Source of the DNA: JAWKSY01 sp041402125
Lineage (GTDB): Bacteria; Planctomycetota; GCA-002687715; DRQF01
Assembly: GCA_041402125.1 (NCBI GenBank)
Contig: JAWKSY010000012.1
Location: 1 to 64,000, forward strand
DNA length: 64,000 nt
Direction of reading: 5' to 3'
A program made the position numbers and the translations under genes. Below are positions 53,101 through 61,824 of the stretch, one piece after another (within the stretch, counting starts at the first letter, position 1; the number at the start of each line of letters is the position of its first letter). The notes beneath the pieces were generated by a model, which saw only the letters and a list, made by a program, of their open reading frames with translations, made no database searches and was not told where the DNA came from.

Positions 53101-53917
53101 AGACGTCGCTCCGCGCGTCGAGCGGCTCCCCCCGGACCTGCTCGGGGCTCATGTAGAGCGGCGTCCCGAAGAGGTCGCCCGCCTGCGTGAGCGATTCCTG
53201 TTGCAGATCGGAGGCCCGCGCGAGGCCGAAGTCCACGACGACCGGGCGATCGCCCTCGGTCATCATGATGTTGGCCGACTTGATGTCGCGGTGGATCACG
53301 CCCGCCTCGTGGGCGACGTGAAGGCTCCGCGCGACCTTCTCCACCGCCTCGAGGACCCGATCGATGCGGTGGCGCGTCGAGCCGCCGCTGCGCGAGGGCT
53401 TGCCGCTCCGCGACTGGCTCGACGATTCCCCGGGATCCGAGTCGCCCCACACCGCCTGGAGCCAGGCGCCGAAGCTCGCCCCGCGGAGGTACTGCATGGC
53501 GATGTAGGCGCAGCCGTCGATCACGCCCGCGTCGTGCACCGCGCAGATGCCGGGGTCGTCGAGCCGCGAGACGATGGCCGCCTCGCGCTGGAAGCGCTTC
53601 AGCGCCGCCGGTCCCTGACCGCCGACGCTCAGGACCTTCAGCGCCACCTCGCGCCCGAGCTGCTCGTCCACCGCGAGGTAGACCGTCGCCTGCCCGCCGC
53701 GGCCGAGCTCCTCGACGAGTCGGTAGCGCCCGAGGTAGCCCTCGCGCGATCGCGCCTCGCCTCCGTCCACCCCGATCGTCGCGGCGCTGTGCGAGCCCGA
53801 GCCGTCGCCGACCGGAATCGTCTCGTCGCCGCCGGGCGCAGAGGGCGACCCCGAGACCTTGGTGGCCTCGACGTCGGGACGTTCCTTGTTCTCGGGATCT
53901 CGCACTGGCCGGCGCAC
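50105..53917 (-). CDS. Transmembrane Ser/Thr protein kinase with C-terminal beta-propeller
   Basis: GTG 53917 gives a 1270-residue product; no ATG lies nearby upstream. After a leader of about 60 residues (VSGSPSAPGGDE) the kinase domain shows ELGRGGQATVYLAV, VALKVLSVGG, HRDIKSAN near residue 206 (Ser replaces the usual Pro), DFGLARASD, FGTPLYMSPEQ. A membrane helix is at about 373-395 (ASSLTALIFVLLTVGLVFTM). Residues 430-1090 form WD40/PQQ-like blades (e.g. DGRSLLLWLPRQGGLMLVDA, GETMVAADVSGRIVRWRKGD, GGRFILTGDDEGRIQLREPD). The last 180 residues are TPR-like. Topology puts the propeller outside the cytoplasm, suggesting signal sensing. The leader is duplicated in the pseudogene at 55918. Confidence 0.92.
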   Translation of the reverse strand: MRRPVRDPENKERPDVEATKVSGSPSAPGGDETIPVGDGSGSHSAATIGVDGGEARSREGYLGRYRLVEELGRGGQATVYLAVDEQLGREVALKVLSVGGQGPAALKRFQREAAIVSRLDDPGICAVHDAGVIDGCAYIAMQYLRGASFGAWLQAVWGDSDPGESSSQSRSGKPSRSGGSTRHRIDRVLEAVEKVARSLHVAHEAGVIHRDIKSANIMMTEGDRPVVVDFGLARASDLQQESLTQAGDLFGTPLYMSPEQVRGEPLDARSDVYSLGVVLYEALTGRRPHLAPTREALYRAILTESATHVRSLRPELSSDLQVIVETAMEKDRKRRYQSAEALADDIGRARRHEIIRAKPVPAWFRFWRLCQRNPLASSLTALIFVLLTVGLVFTMSQNRELERRREASERAAYRARIAAAHAAFRSGDAATLRQALSRVEPVRRGWEWRYLSARLSEPVARIPTGFDVMSLRPVANDDRFVWIGSRTDRLLRLDAEKGEIDRTLQIAEPCRDLQPSPDGRSLLLWLPRQGGLMLVDAQTAAPLWSEVVPGVLEPPGAFSPNGREVLVPSPPARVISAATGEVIRRLPALDASDPSNVHFVTDDLLVARYDKNPRAAARFRVHDAQDGRILRELDGLGELIRVLSIDQKRGRVIINGTSASPEIAARGLPQIGSVTTVLDIREDRRLLDRIALPGVPCFVGGNSVACLAPGGIEVRDLRSGAVESRIHHEMHSNTWLESACGGQRLVLGLVGGEVIVWDTWQIRSPWTAAANVGWHTTLSPRGDLYAWSNWSIVHVSDARDGRLLWEYNFPIRDLVAFRFSDDSRFLGVGDNFGALYAFDARTGALLSQSGQRRDADDPRRKKGKLIALAWLPDGETMVAADVSGRIVRWRKGDESFRDLVRLDRRITALSPTASGAELLVALGPPLDGSTTDGGAALVDLSSGETRSRVTHPTPVTAIAEALDLADGGASGGRFILTGDDEGRIQLREPDSLETRRETLALGATIYSLDWASGIDRLLVGSESGLSVIDLADDAEVLNVAMTGVSTVHHVPERDAIAFAARMPGAAFGALETRRDLGLDARRHLQARVTNIVRSLLDEAPLVVDAKAALPRLDLDPEIRREVEATLDRTREAAAWLNSDGWSRGLNPRLAPEVYAAALRTSRRACELAPTSWSFINTRNQLLYRCELYEECLASIDEGVALYQSRGRTDIHSHDRLIRAMALARLGRAEEARREFLQSLADWNRKDDTGVYREALALIPLPSEDLPPPLR

Positions 53918-54107
53918 CGTACGACGGGATTTCGCCGCCGAGTCTAAACGATCGGCTCGGACCCGGGGGGGTGATCACGGCATTCGGGGCTCTCGGCATC
54001 TCCGGGGAGCCCGGACGAGATCATGCCGCAGCCGGTAAGACCCGGGGGGAAGTCCCGACGGACGGTCCGCCGAACTCCGCCTGGGGAGCTCGAGCCGGAT
54101 TCGCGCG

Positions 54108-55061
54108 TCAGAGTCTCGGGAGATCCTCGCGAATGCGCTCGAGGATCTCCTCGAAGCTCTCCTCGTTGCCGAAGTAGAAGTCTCGCTTCGCGTGGAATGC
54201 GGCGGCGAACTCGGCGCGCTTCGCGGGATCCTCGAGGAGGAAGGCGGGGTTGAGGGTCAGGTCGGGCTCGTCTTCCCGGCGGAAGCGCTCGGCTTTGTGT
54301 CGCCGGTACTTCTCCGTGCCGATGAACTCGCGCACGAGTTCGGCCTCGAGCTGATGGCGGACGTCGAAGTAGTGCCGGATGAAGTTGGCCGGTGAGATGC
54401 CGGTATTCACGTACGTTCGATACGTCGTCGAGATGGCCTGGAGCTTCTCCACGAGTGTGTAGCCGGGGTGGTAGCAGGAGACCCCGAGCGCTCGATTGTC
54501 GACACACGCGACGGCGGCACCGCGAGCGCGATCGAAGGCCCACGATGAGATGGCGCAGTCGATGGACGGGCGCGTCTGGTCGAATCCTACCTCGAGGAGG
54601 ATGCCCTCCTTGAGCTCCGGATGAACCTCGAAGGGTGACTCGTAGGTCAGGCGGATGCCGGCGCTCCGCATGAGCCGGTCATCGAAGCTCGTGTCTCGAG
54701 CCACGGCGACGATGCCGGGGATCTCGATCTGCTTCGCCAACCAATCGAAGAACCGACGGCGGGTCTCGACATGCTTCGGCTTGGATTGGTTCTTTCGGGT
54801 CGAGACGGAGAAGGGCGCCGCTTCCGGGGCGATCCGGAGATCCAGGTCTTCCGAAAATCGCCGGATCAGGCCGAAGCCCTTCGAGAGGGAGGTCCCTCCC
54901 TTGAGCTCGAAGGTCCAGCCGAGTCGGCCCAGACCCCAGAGGACGTGCATGACCCAGTAGTCCTTCTCGACGAGGGAGGGGAGAACGCGACGGTCCCCGG
55001 CTTCGATCCGGAGAAGGTCTTCAAACTGATCGTGGTCATGGAGGAAGTCGCTCTCACTCAC
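54108..55061 (-). CDS. abiEii: AbiEii-type nucleotidyltransferase toxin
   Basis: GTG 55061 overlaps the stop of the antitoxin gene by eight bases, and this start is preferred over the longer frame to 55295. The 317-residue product contains the polymerase-beta-like motif FELKGGTSLSKGFGLI followed by SEDLDLRI (Gly-Gly-Thr-Ser plus the Asp-x-Asp metal site) near residues 52-80, plus the conserved YTLVEKLQAISTTYR region of AbiEii. Such enzymes add nucleotides to tRNA acceptor ends and arrest growth after phage infection. Type IV-like toxin-antitoxin partner is encoded immediately upstream. Confidence 0.9.
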   Translation of the reverse strand: MSESDFLHDHDQFEDLLRIEAGDRRVLPSLVEKDYWVMHVLWGLGRLGWTFELKGGTSLSKGFGLIRRFSEDLDLRIAPEAAPFSVSTRKNQSKPKHVETRRRFFDWLAKQIEIPGIVAVARDTSFDDRLMRSAGIRLTYESPFEVHPELKEGILLEVGFDQTRPSIDCAISSWAFDRARGAAVACVDNRALGVSCYHPGYTLVEKLQAISTTYRTYVNTGISPANFIRHYFDVRHQLEAELVREFIGTEKYRRHKAERFRREDEPDLTLNPAFLLEDPAKRAEFAAAFHAKRDFYFGNEESFEEILERIREDLPRL

Positions 55062-55632
55062 CGGCGAGCGCCGCCTCGAAGAACCGCCGGGTCCGCACCT
55101 TCCCGAATCGGCGGGCGTGTCGCAGCAACCTCCCGGCGTCGAAGCTCCGGACACGGTCCTTGAGCCGCGCCTCGACCGTCTCGCGATCTTCGGCGAGACG
55201 GTCGAGGTTGTTGAAGATCTCGACGGCCAGGAACTCCGGATCCATCCGATGCGGATAGCCGGGGCGACGGCGAAACTCGAAGACGCGGCCGGCAAGTTCG
55301 ATCCGGCCGTGTCGCTTCATGTTGTAGACCACGCAAGCGTTGGCGAGCTGCGTCGTTCCCAGGCCGAGCGCGTGGTAGGCGTTCGGAGAGAAGAGAAGGA
55401 AGTCTTCGGACTTGAGGAAGGCGCGAACGAGCGCCCGGTCATCCGGGGGAACCTCGCCGAAGACCGAAGTCTTCGGTCGGCAGTAGAGGCCGTGTCGCAA
55501 CTTTCGGAGTCTTCCCGACCGGACGAGCTGCGCGAGCTCGCGATCGACGCTCTTCGACCAGAGTTCCAGGTCTTCTCGACGGTAGACCCGTCCCGGCTTC
55601 AGTTGTCGTTCGAGTTCAGTGGTGGCGGTCAT
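55054..55632 (-). CDS. abiEi: AbiEi-type antitoxin, winged-helix regulator
   Basis: The 192-residue product from ATG 55632 has an N-terminal winged-helix domain typical of AbiEi (LERQLKPGRVYRREDLELW, VDRELAQLVRSGRLRKLRHG then LYCRPKTSVFGEVPPDD) and the C-terminal domain that neutralises the toxin (LLFSPNAYHALGLGTTQLAN). AbiEi represses its own operon and antagonises AbiEii. It is the first gene of the pair, directly followed by the toxin with overlapping ends. An inverted repeat about 105 bases upstream (55737-55763) is a possible operator. Confidence 0.88.
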   Translation of the reverse strand: MTATTELERQLKPGRVYRREDLELWSKSVDRELAQLVRSGRLRKLRHGLYCRPKTSVFGEVPPDDRALVRAFLKSEDFLLFSPNAYHALGLGTTQLANACVVYNMKRHGRIELAGRVFEFRRRPGYPHRMDPEFLAVEIFNNLDRLAEDRETVEARLKDRVRSFDAGRLLRHARRFGKVRTRRFFEAALAGE

Positions 55633-55736
55633 GGCCCGTCCTCTCTGTTCTGTCTCAACATCGACGAACTCCGAGATATGAGCAAATTTTTCCTAAAAGA
55701 TCATTCAGATCCAGGTCGGAATGTGACCCGCAAGTT

Positions 55737-55763
55737 ACTCGCAGGTAGATGTTTAATGCGAGT
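55737..55763. promoter_or_regulatory. Inverted repeat, possible AbiEi operator
   Basis: ACTCGCA (55737-55743) and TGCGAGT (55757-55763) form an exact 7-bp inverted repeat with a 13-base spacer in an unusually AT-rich patch upstream of abiEi. AbiEi proteins bind inverted repeats in their own promoter; whether this is the site is inferred from location only. Confidence 0.35.
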
Positions 55764-55917
55764 TTGGTCGTTCGGATTTTCAGGTGAACTGACTCAGGCG
55801 AATCATGCGTGTCGTGGGAGTCGAGAGATCGGATTCGTGTGCCGGCCCCGGGCGTTCAGCGCCAACGCGGACACGGACAAGGCCGGCCGTCCCGCCGGTC
55901 AGGGATCGGGCCCGGGC

Positions 55918-57735
55918 TCAGTCGAGGCGGAGCGGGCGCGAGGCCCGCAGGCCGAGGCTGTTGGTGCGGCCGCTGGAATCGTCGGTGTTGCGGTGCGCGA
56001 GGCGCGAGGCGTCGGCGGGTCCGTCGAATCCGACGCCCCGCAGGATGCGATAGCGCTCGGTCGAGGGGCGGAGTCCGTCGCCGGGGCGCGGGTCGACGAC
56101 GTAGGGGGAGAAGGAGTCCCGGCACCACTCCCAAACGTTCCCCGTCGTGTCGTGGAGCCCGAAGGCGTTGGGCGCGAGGGAGCCGACCGCGGCGGGGATG
56201 ACGAAGGGATCCACGTGCTCCGGATCGAAGCGCGGGAAGAAGGGCTGCGCCTCGCGTCCGGCCAGGTTGGCGAAGCGGGCGAGCCCGCTGCGGTTCGAGG
56301 TGGCCGTCCAGATCGTCGCGGGATCCGCGCCGGCGCGGGCGGCGCGCTCCCACTGCGCCTCGGTCGGGAGCTGCATCGCGAGCCGATCGAGGACCTTCGA
56401 CCCGTCCTCCCAGGACACGAGCTCGACCGGGTGCGCGAGACTCACCGGCTCCGACATGACGTTCGGGCTGAACCAGCCCGCCCCGTACTGCGAGGGGTTC
56501 CCTCCGGTCGCGCGGAACCATTGCCCCTGGGTCATCTCGTAGCGCGAGATGAGATAGGGCGCGAGCACGACGGGGCGGACGGGTGCCGAGGTCGGGCCGG
56601 CGGCGGGGTCGAAGTTCTCTTCCGCCGGATCGGGCTGCGCGCCCATGAGGAAGGAGCCGCCGGGAACGAGCACGAACACGATGCCGCGCGTCCCGGTCAT
56701 CGCGATGCGTCCGCTCTCGCCGCGAGCGGGAAGGGCGCCGTCGTTCTCGCTCCAGTCGTGGGTCCGCCAGTCGAGGAACTCCTCGAGGCCTGAATCCGGG
56801 TCGGGTCCCAGGGGAACGAGCCCGAGCTGGGGGCGGAGCGTCAGGCCCGAGTAGTGCTCGCTCCCGGCGATGCGGGTGATCGCGTCCCGCCACTCCCGGT
56901 CCCGCTTCGTGAGCGTCTCGGTCGCGATACGCCGGGATCGATCGAGGCGTCGGGCGACGTCCGCGCTCACGCCACCGGGCTCCGACGTCGCCGCCTCGAG
57001 GTCCGAGACCAGGCGCGCCAGGGTGTCGTGGCGGAACTATCGATCGATGTCGTCACCGAAGTCCCAGGTCCGTCGTCCCCTCGTTGCCTCGCGCCGGTGC
57101 TCGATCTCCGCCTCGAGCCGGGAGACCTCGGCCGCGAGGGGCGCGCGCTCGGATTCCTCGACGCTCGCGACCGTCGCGCGAAGCTGATCGAGCTGCTGAA
57201 CGAGGGCCGCGATCTGCGCCCATTCCTCCGCGAAGTCCCGGCGCCGATCGTCCTCCGAGTAGGGGAGGTAATGCGCCCGGAGCCCCTCGATCGCCGCGCG
57301 GCGACCGGCGAGCCGCTCGAAGAGCGGCGCGTACTCGGTGAGCCAGGCCTCCAGTCGGGGGATCAGGTCGGGATGCTCGGGCCACAGCGAATCGGCGGCC
57401 TGCAGCGCGTTCGCGAGGCGCCGCGTGTCGGCCATGCGCTCGTACTCCGAGAGCGCGGCGCCCTTGTCGCGCAGCGCGACGGAAGCTGCCGCCGCGCTCG
57501 ACGTTGTTGTTGCTCGACTGACCGTGAGCAGGTGATTACCGCCGAGAGATTCCCCGTGCTCCGAATACACCGAGGAGACAGAGCGGTGCGAATCGCAGGC
57601 CTCGTCGATCTGGACGATCTCGTCGCCGCCTGGCGCGGACGCCGATCCAGAGACACTGGTGACCTCAACGGCCGGATCGTTCTGTTCTCGGGAAGCTCGA
57701 AATGGCTGGCGAACAGGAAGTCGGGACTCGAGCAT
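55918..57735 (-). pseudogene. Chimeric kinase-SUMF1 pseudogene: kinase domain deleted and in-frame stop
   Basis: The reading frame from about 57735 begins with a leader matching the WD40-kinase at 53917 (VSGSASAPGGDE against VSGSPSAPGGDE), then jumps near 57480-57540 into the post-membrane linker of a kinase-SUMF1 paralogue (ALRDKGAALSEYERMADTRR, EHPDLIPRLEAWLTEYAPLF). The whole kinase domain and membrane helix are missing. A TAG at 57037-57039 interrupts the same frame where paralogues have Gln (DDIDR-stop-FRHDTLARLV), a single-base CAG-to-TAG change. Downstream, the SUMF1-like domain is intact to 55918 (FVLVPGGSFLMGAQ, LPTEAQWERAARA, GNVWEWCRDSFSPYV). The 350-residue 3' part could be translated alone from ATG 56970 but would lack an export signal. 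Confidence 0.85.
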
Positions 57736-57872
57736 GGAGTCCACGCGACCTACTCGATCCCCGAATGCAAGGAGGACTTCCTTCCCGAATTCCGGGGTGC
57801 GCGAGAAGCAGTGGTCCGGGGCGCCCTGTGAGGAGACGGTTGGACCCGTCCGGAGCGGGGTCACCGATCCGC

Positions 57873-58790
57873 TCAGTCCTCGACGAAGTAGTCCGTGTCG
57901 AGCCGCTTGAGTTCGAAGGTCTCCAGCGTCGAGACCCCGACGTCGTTGTCGATCATCAGGGACGCCAGTTCCTCGCCGTCGAGCAGAATGATCTTCGTGT
58001 CGATCGTCTCGACGTAGCTCCGTGCTTCGGAGGAGAATCGGGAGGTCGTGATGAAGACTCCCTTGCGCGCCCGTTGCCCGTGAAGAGCACCGACGAACTT
58101 CTGGATCTCGGGACGGCCGATCGGATTCGCATCCCACTTCTTGGCCTGGATGTAGATTGCATCCAGGCCAAGGCGATCCTCCTTGATGACGCCGTCGATC
58201 CCTCCGTCACCGCTTCGACCGACGGCCTGCCCCGCATCCTCGTGGCTTCCGCCGTACCCCATCGCCACGAGAAGGTCGATGACAAGCTGCTCGAAGAAGG
58301 CTGGCGACATCACCTTGACCTGGTGAAGGACATCGAGCTTCAGCTCGGAGCGAAGCTGTCGCATCGCCCGTCGCAACCGCTCGTCTGGCGTCTCACTGTC
58401 CTCGCTGGTGCTCTTTCCCTCTTCCCCCGTCGCCTTCGCATCGTGTCTGAGGTTCCTGAACTCGACGAACTCGGGGAAGCGCTCGAGAAAGGAGACGTCG
58501 ACCCTCTCGGGATTCTGAGCCACGACCGAGCGCCCTGTTTCCGTGATCCGGAAAAAGCCGCGACGCGTGGCCTCGATGAGTCCGGCCTTGGCCATATAGG
58601 TCTTCGCCCATCCCACCCGGTTCCGAAGGACGGGTTGCTTTCCGCTCGGTAGTAGCTCGGCTCGTTCGTCCTCTGACAGACCGAATTCATCCGCGATCCG
58701 ATCGGTCGCATGGCGAACTCCCCACTCTCCGCCGTCTGCGATGAGGCGGAGGAGAGGAAGCATGACGGTTTGATAGTCGGGGATTGCCAT
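57873..58790 (-). CDS. mrr: Mrr-type restriction endonuclease
   Basis: ATG 58790 gives a 305-residue product, essentially the length of E. coli Mrr; the in-frame ATG 19 codons upstream is less likely. An N-terminal winged-helix domain (YQTVMLPLLRLIADGGEWGV, EDERAELLPSGKQPVLRNRV) is followed by the Mrr catalytic domain with the PD-(D/E)XK pattern: FFEQLVIDLLVAMGYGG, then GRSGDGGIDGVIKED (Asp) and LDAIYIQAKKW (Gln-x-Lys). Type IV Mrr enzymes cut methylated foreign DNA. No methyltransferase is adjacent. Together with the AbiE pair it makes a small defence cluster around the broken kinase gene. Confidence 0.92.
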   Translation of the reverse strand: MAIPDYQTVMLPLLRLIADGGEWGVRHATDRIADEFGLSEDERAELLPSGKQPVLRNRVGWAKTYMAKAGLIEATRRGFFRITETGRSVVAQNPERVDVSFLERFPEFVEFRNLRHDAKATGEEGKSTSEDSETPDERLRRAMRQLRSELKLDVLHQVKVMSPAFFEQLVIDLLVAMGYGGSHEDAGQAVGRSGDGGIDGVIKEDRLGLDAIYIQAKKWDANPIGRPEIQKFVGALHGQRARKGVFITTSRFSSEARSYVETIDTKIILLDGEELASLMIDNDVGVSTLETFELKRLDTDYFVED

Positions 58791-58911
58791 GGGGAGTTCT
58801 TCTCGTTCCGAATCAAGTGTGCACTTCGGTTGCCGAAATCCGCGCATGCAGACGATGGCCTGAGGCGCTGTGCCGGAACCGTTCCGGAGTGAAGCGTGAC
58901 TGGGTCTCGAC

Positions 58912-61539
58912 TCAGCGAGCTCGGGGGAGGTTCATGACCGGCCGCAAGCCAACGTTCGAAGCCGCTGTGTCCTTGCGTGCCCAGTTGCGGAAGCTCGACC
59001 GTGCATTCTGCGGATAGGACAGAAACGAACCGCCGCGGACGGCGCGCATCATGACGACCTGCCGCATCTGTGGATTCTCGACCCTCGACTCGGCGTCGTC
59101 GAGGACGCGAGGAAGTCGGTAGCCGTCGTTGTCGTCGAAACCGGCATCTTGATATGAGCCGGGCATCTCGAGACACCATTCGCCTAGATTGCCATGGAGG
59201 TGGTGCAAGCCGAAGACGTTCCCGGCGAGATGGTGGACCTCGTCGATTCCGTCCACCCCATCTTCGTACTTGAGATTGGCGAAACGCGAACGCTGCGAGA
59301 GGTCCGAATCGAATGTGAAGGGGCTGCGGCGCTTCATCGCGCCCCGGCAGGCACACTCCCACTGGGCTTCCGTGGGAAGGTCCAGGCCATGCTTCCTCAG
59401 GACTTCGACACCGTCGTTCCAGGAGACCCGGTTGACGGGAAGTCGTCGGACATCGAACGACTCAGGAAGCGTCATTCCGGGCTCGGGCCGAAAATGACTC
59501 GGGTCGCCGCCACGGAGCCGCTCCCACTGTCCGCGGCTGACTTCGTACTTCGAGATCAGGTAGGGCCTCAGTGAGACATAGCGAGGGGGGCCCTCGAGAT
59601 TCTCCTGCTTGGCGTCGGGATCGTAGTTCTCTCCCTCCGGGTCAGTCGATTGGGCGCCCATCCAGAACGGCCCGCCGGGGACCAGAACGAGGATGATCCC
59701 GGTCGATCCCGTGAAGGCGATTCGTCCCTCGTCGTCTCGGGCCGGAATGTCCTCCGCTGCGTCGTGTGAAGCGAGATGGAGAAACTCCTGCAAGCCGGTC
59801 TTGCGGTCGGCACCGAGGGGGTGGATGCCCGGAATCGGCTCCAGCTCGAGATCGCGAAACTGATCCTTGCGGGCGAGTTCCGCGATGAGGGAATTCCATG
59901 GTGCGGCATTGGCCTCGGTTCGCGCCAGTTCCTCGATATGCGCGTCGATCCACTCCGTCGCGCCCCCGTCTGCGTTCAGACGCCGCAGCGTGTCTCGGAG
60001 TCGATCGAGTGCGTCGGCGTACTCGGGATGTGCCTTCACCGTCGTCTCGTGACCCTGGATTCGTCTCTCGGCTTCGCCGATCTCGGCCCTGATCGATGCG
60101 ACGTCGGAATGATCGGGAATGGCCTTGCCTGCCCTCCAGGCCGCGATGAGCTTCTCGATCTCCACACTTCGCTTGTCGTCCTTTGTGAGCGTGCTCGTGG
60201 CATCGAGTGCTTCCTGACGGTCTCCGATCCCGCTTTCTCCCCACCACCATGCGCTGCCGAGGCCGATGATGAGGAGAAGTGAGGCAACGGCGACCGTTGA
60301 CGTGACAGGGCGGCGTCGCATCCGCCGGAGGCTCTTCTCGACGAACCCGGGGGGGCGGGCGACGATCGAGTCACCCTCACGTACGCGTCGCAGATCGTCT
60401 GCGAAATCCAGTGCTGTCGCGTAGCGTCGATCGGGGTGCTTTTCCAGTGCGTGTCCGACGACGACCGCGAGATCCGCGGGAACGGCGGGATTGAGCTTTC
60501 GAATATCGGGTGCGTCCCGAGCGATGATCTCCTGGAAGAGGGCCTCTCGTGAGGGTGCCTCGAAAGGGCGCCGCAGTGAGAGGCACTCGAAAAGAGTGAC
60601 GCCCAGCGAGTAGACGTCGCTTCTTCGATCCACGCGGACGCGCTTCGCGGCGAGCTGTTCGGGCGACATGTAGGCCGGTGTTCCAATGATGTCGCCGGTG
60701 GCCGTGAGGCTGGGACTTTCCGACGTCTCGTCGTACGCCATGCCGAAGTCGAGAATCACGAGCCCCCGATCCGTAGTGACCATGAGGTTGCCCGGCTTGA
60801 TGTCGCGGTGGACGAGGCCGCGCTCGTGAGCCTCGTGAAGGCCGCGTGCCGCAGATTCGATGAGCTCGACGACTTGCATGACGCCGGGCCGGTCGATGGT
60901 GCCCGTCGTTCCGCTTCCACTCGAAGATGGCGCCTTCTCTCGACCGGTGGGCTCCTCGCCCAGTTCCAGATGGACCTCGGAAGGCTCGTCGTTGTCGGGG
61001 CTCGTCCTCGCGGATTCGCGGATGCGCGTGGAGAGAGTCTCTCCCCTGACCAGCTCCATGGCGATGAAAGGAGTGCCTTCGTCCTCGCCCCACTCGAAGA
61101 CGCGGGCCACGTTGGGGTGATCGAGCTTCGCTGCCTTCTCCGCCTCTCCCTTGAAGCGCTGGCGCACTCGCGGTGAGAGGGCACCGCCAGTGGTGAGGAT
61201 CTTGAGGGCGACGTCGCGGCCCAGCGCCGTGTCGCGAGCAAGAAAGACGCGGCCCTGACCACCCCGACCGAGCTCCTTCACGAGCTCGAAACGACCGAAG
61301 TGGTCCTTCTGTGGAGCACTTCCCGGCTGACGGTCGCCTGGGCCCGCCGTGGACGGAATCGGGTCGCTCCCCCGGCTCTCCAGGCTGCTCGCGTAGTTCG
61401 AGATCTCGGCGTCGATCTCGGCTTCGAGACCCGAGAACTCCGCGAGGTACTCGCTTCTCCTCCGCGGAGAGCCTCCTTCGGCGTCCTTCCAAAACTGACG
61501 TCGAAACTCCTCGACCTTCTTCCAGTGGTCGCCTGTCAT
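58912..61539 (-). CDS. Transmembrane Ser/Thr protein kinase with C-terminal SUMF1-like domain
   Basis: ATG 61539 (GGAGATCGAGG upstream) opens an 875-residue product with the shared leader (GDHWKKVEEFRRQFWKDA ... LEAEIDAEISNY), kinase domain (KELGRGGQGRVFLARD, VALKILTTGG, HRDIKPGN near 245, DFGMAYDETSES near 265, GTPAYMSPEQL), membrane helix about 404-424 (VTSTVAVASLLLIIGLGSAW), a short helical linker and a SUMF1-like domain from about 613 (LVLVPGGPFWMGAQ, LPTEAQWECACRGA, LHHLHGNLGEWCLE, VRGGSFLSYPQNARSSFRN). The linker is shorter than in the paralogues at 35269 and 39398. It is divergent from the FG-GAP gene at 61825. Confidence 0.92.
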   Translation of the reverse strand: MTGDHWKKVEEFRRQFWKDAEGGSPRRRSEYLAEFSGLEAEIDAEISNYASSLESRGSDPIPSTAGPGDRQPGSAPQKDHFGRFELVKELGRGGQGRVFLARDTALGRDVALKILTTGGALSPRVRQRFKGEAEKAAKLDHPNVARVFEWGEDEGTPFIAMELVRGETLSTRIRESARTSPDNDEPSEVHLELGEEPTGREKAPSSSGSGTTGTIDRPGVMQVVELIESAARGLHEAHERGLVHRDIKPGNLMVTTDRGLVILDFGMAYDETSESPSLTATGDIIGTPAYMSPEQLAAKRVRVDRRSDVYSLGVTLFECLSLRRPFEAPSREALFQEIIARDAPDIRKLNPAVPADLAVVVGHALEKHPDRRYATALDFADDLRRVREGDSIVARPPGFVEKSLRRMRRRPVTSTVAVASLLLIIGLGSAWWWGESGIGDRQEALDATSTLTKDDKRSVEIEKLIAAWRAGKAIPDHSDVASIRAEIGEAERRIQGHETTVKAHPEYADALDRLRDTLRRLNADGGATEWIDAHIEELARTEANAAPWNSLIAELARKDQFRDLELEPIPGIHPLGADRKTGLQEFLHLASHDAAEDIPARDDEGRIAFTGSTGIILVLVPGGPFWMGAQSTDPEGENYDPDAKQENLEGPPRYVSLRPYLISKYEVSRGQWERLRGGDPSHFRPEPGMTLPESFDVRRLPVNRVSWNDGVEVLRKHGLDLPTEAQWECACRGAMKRRSPFTFDSDLSQRSRFANLKYEDGVDGIDEVHHLAGNVFGLHHLHGNLGEWCLEMPGSYQDAGFDDNDGYRLPRVLDDAESRVENPQMRQVVMMRAVRGGSFLSYPQNARSSFRNWARKDTAASNVGLRPVMNLPRAR

Positions 61540-61824
61540 CCTCGATCTCCTTACCCGTTCGGGCAGGCTACCAGACCGCCGCGACGGAGCTCCTGACCGA
61601 GGAAACGAGTCGGCGTGATGGTGCGATCGGGGCAAATCGTTCCGCCCGTGCGAGATAAGTCCCTCGATCCGCCCCAAAGGCCGACCGATGACTCGAACGA
61701 GGACGTCGAAAGCCCCGCGCGCGCTCGGTGACCACCTTGACCGAACAGGGCGGCGCCTGCTCTGATGCGACCCCTGATTTCGGCCACCACCCGCACCATT
61801 CCAGTATCACCGGGATCACCCGTC

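Noticed and set aside
50279..53947. A 1222-codon plus-strand frame
   Set aside because: It is antisense to the WD40-type kinase and contains no domain motif.
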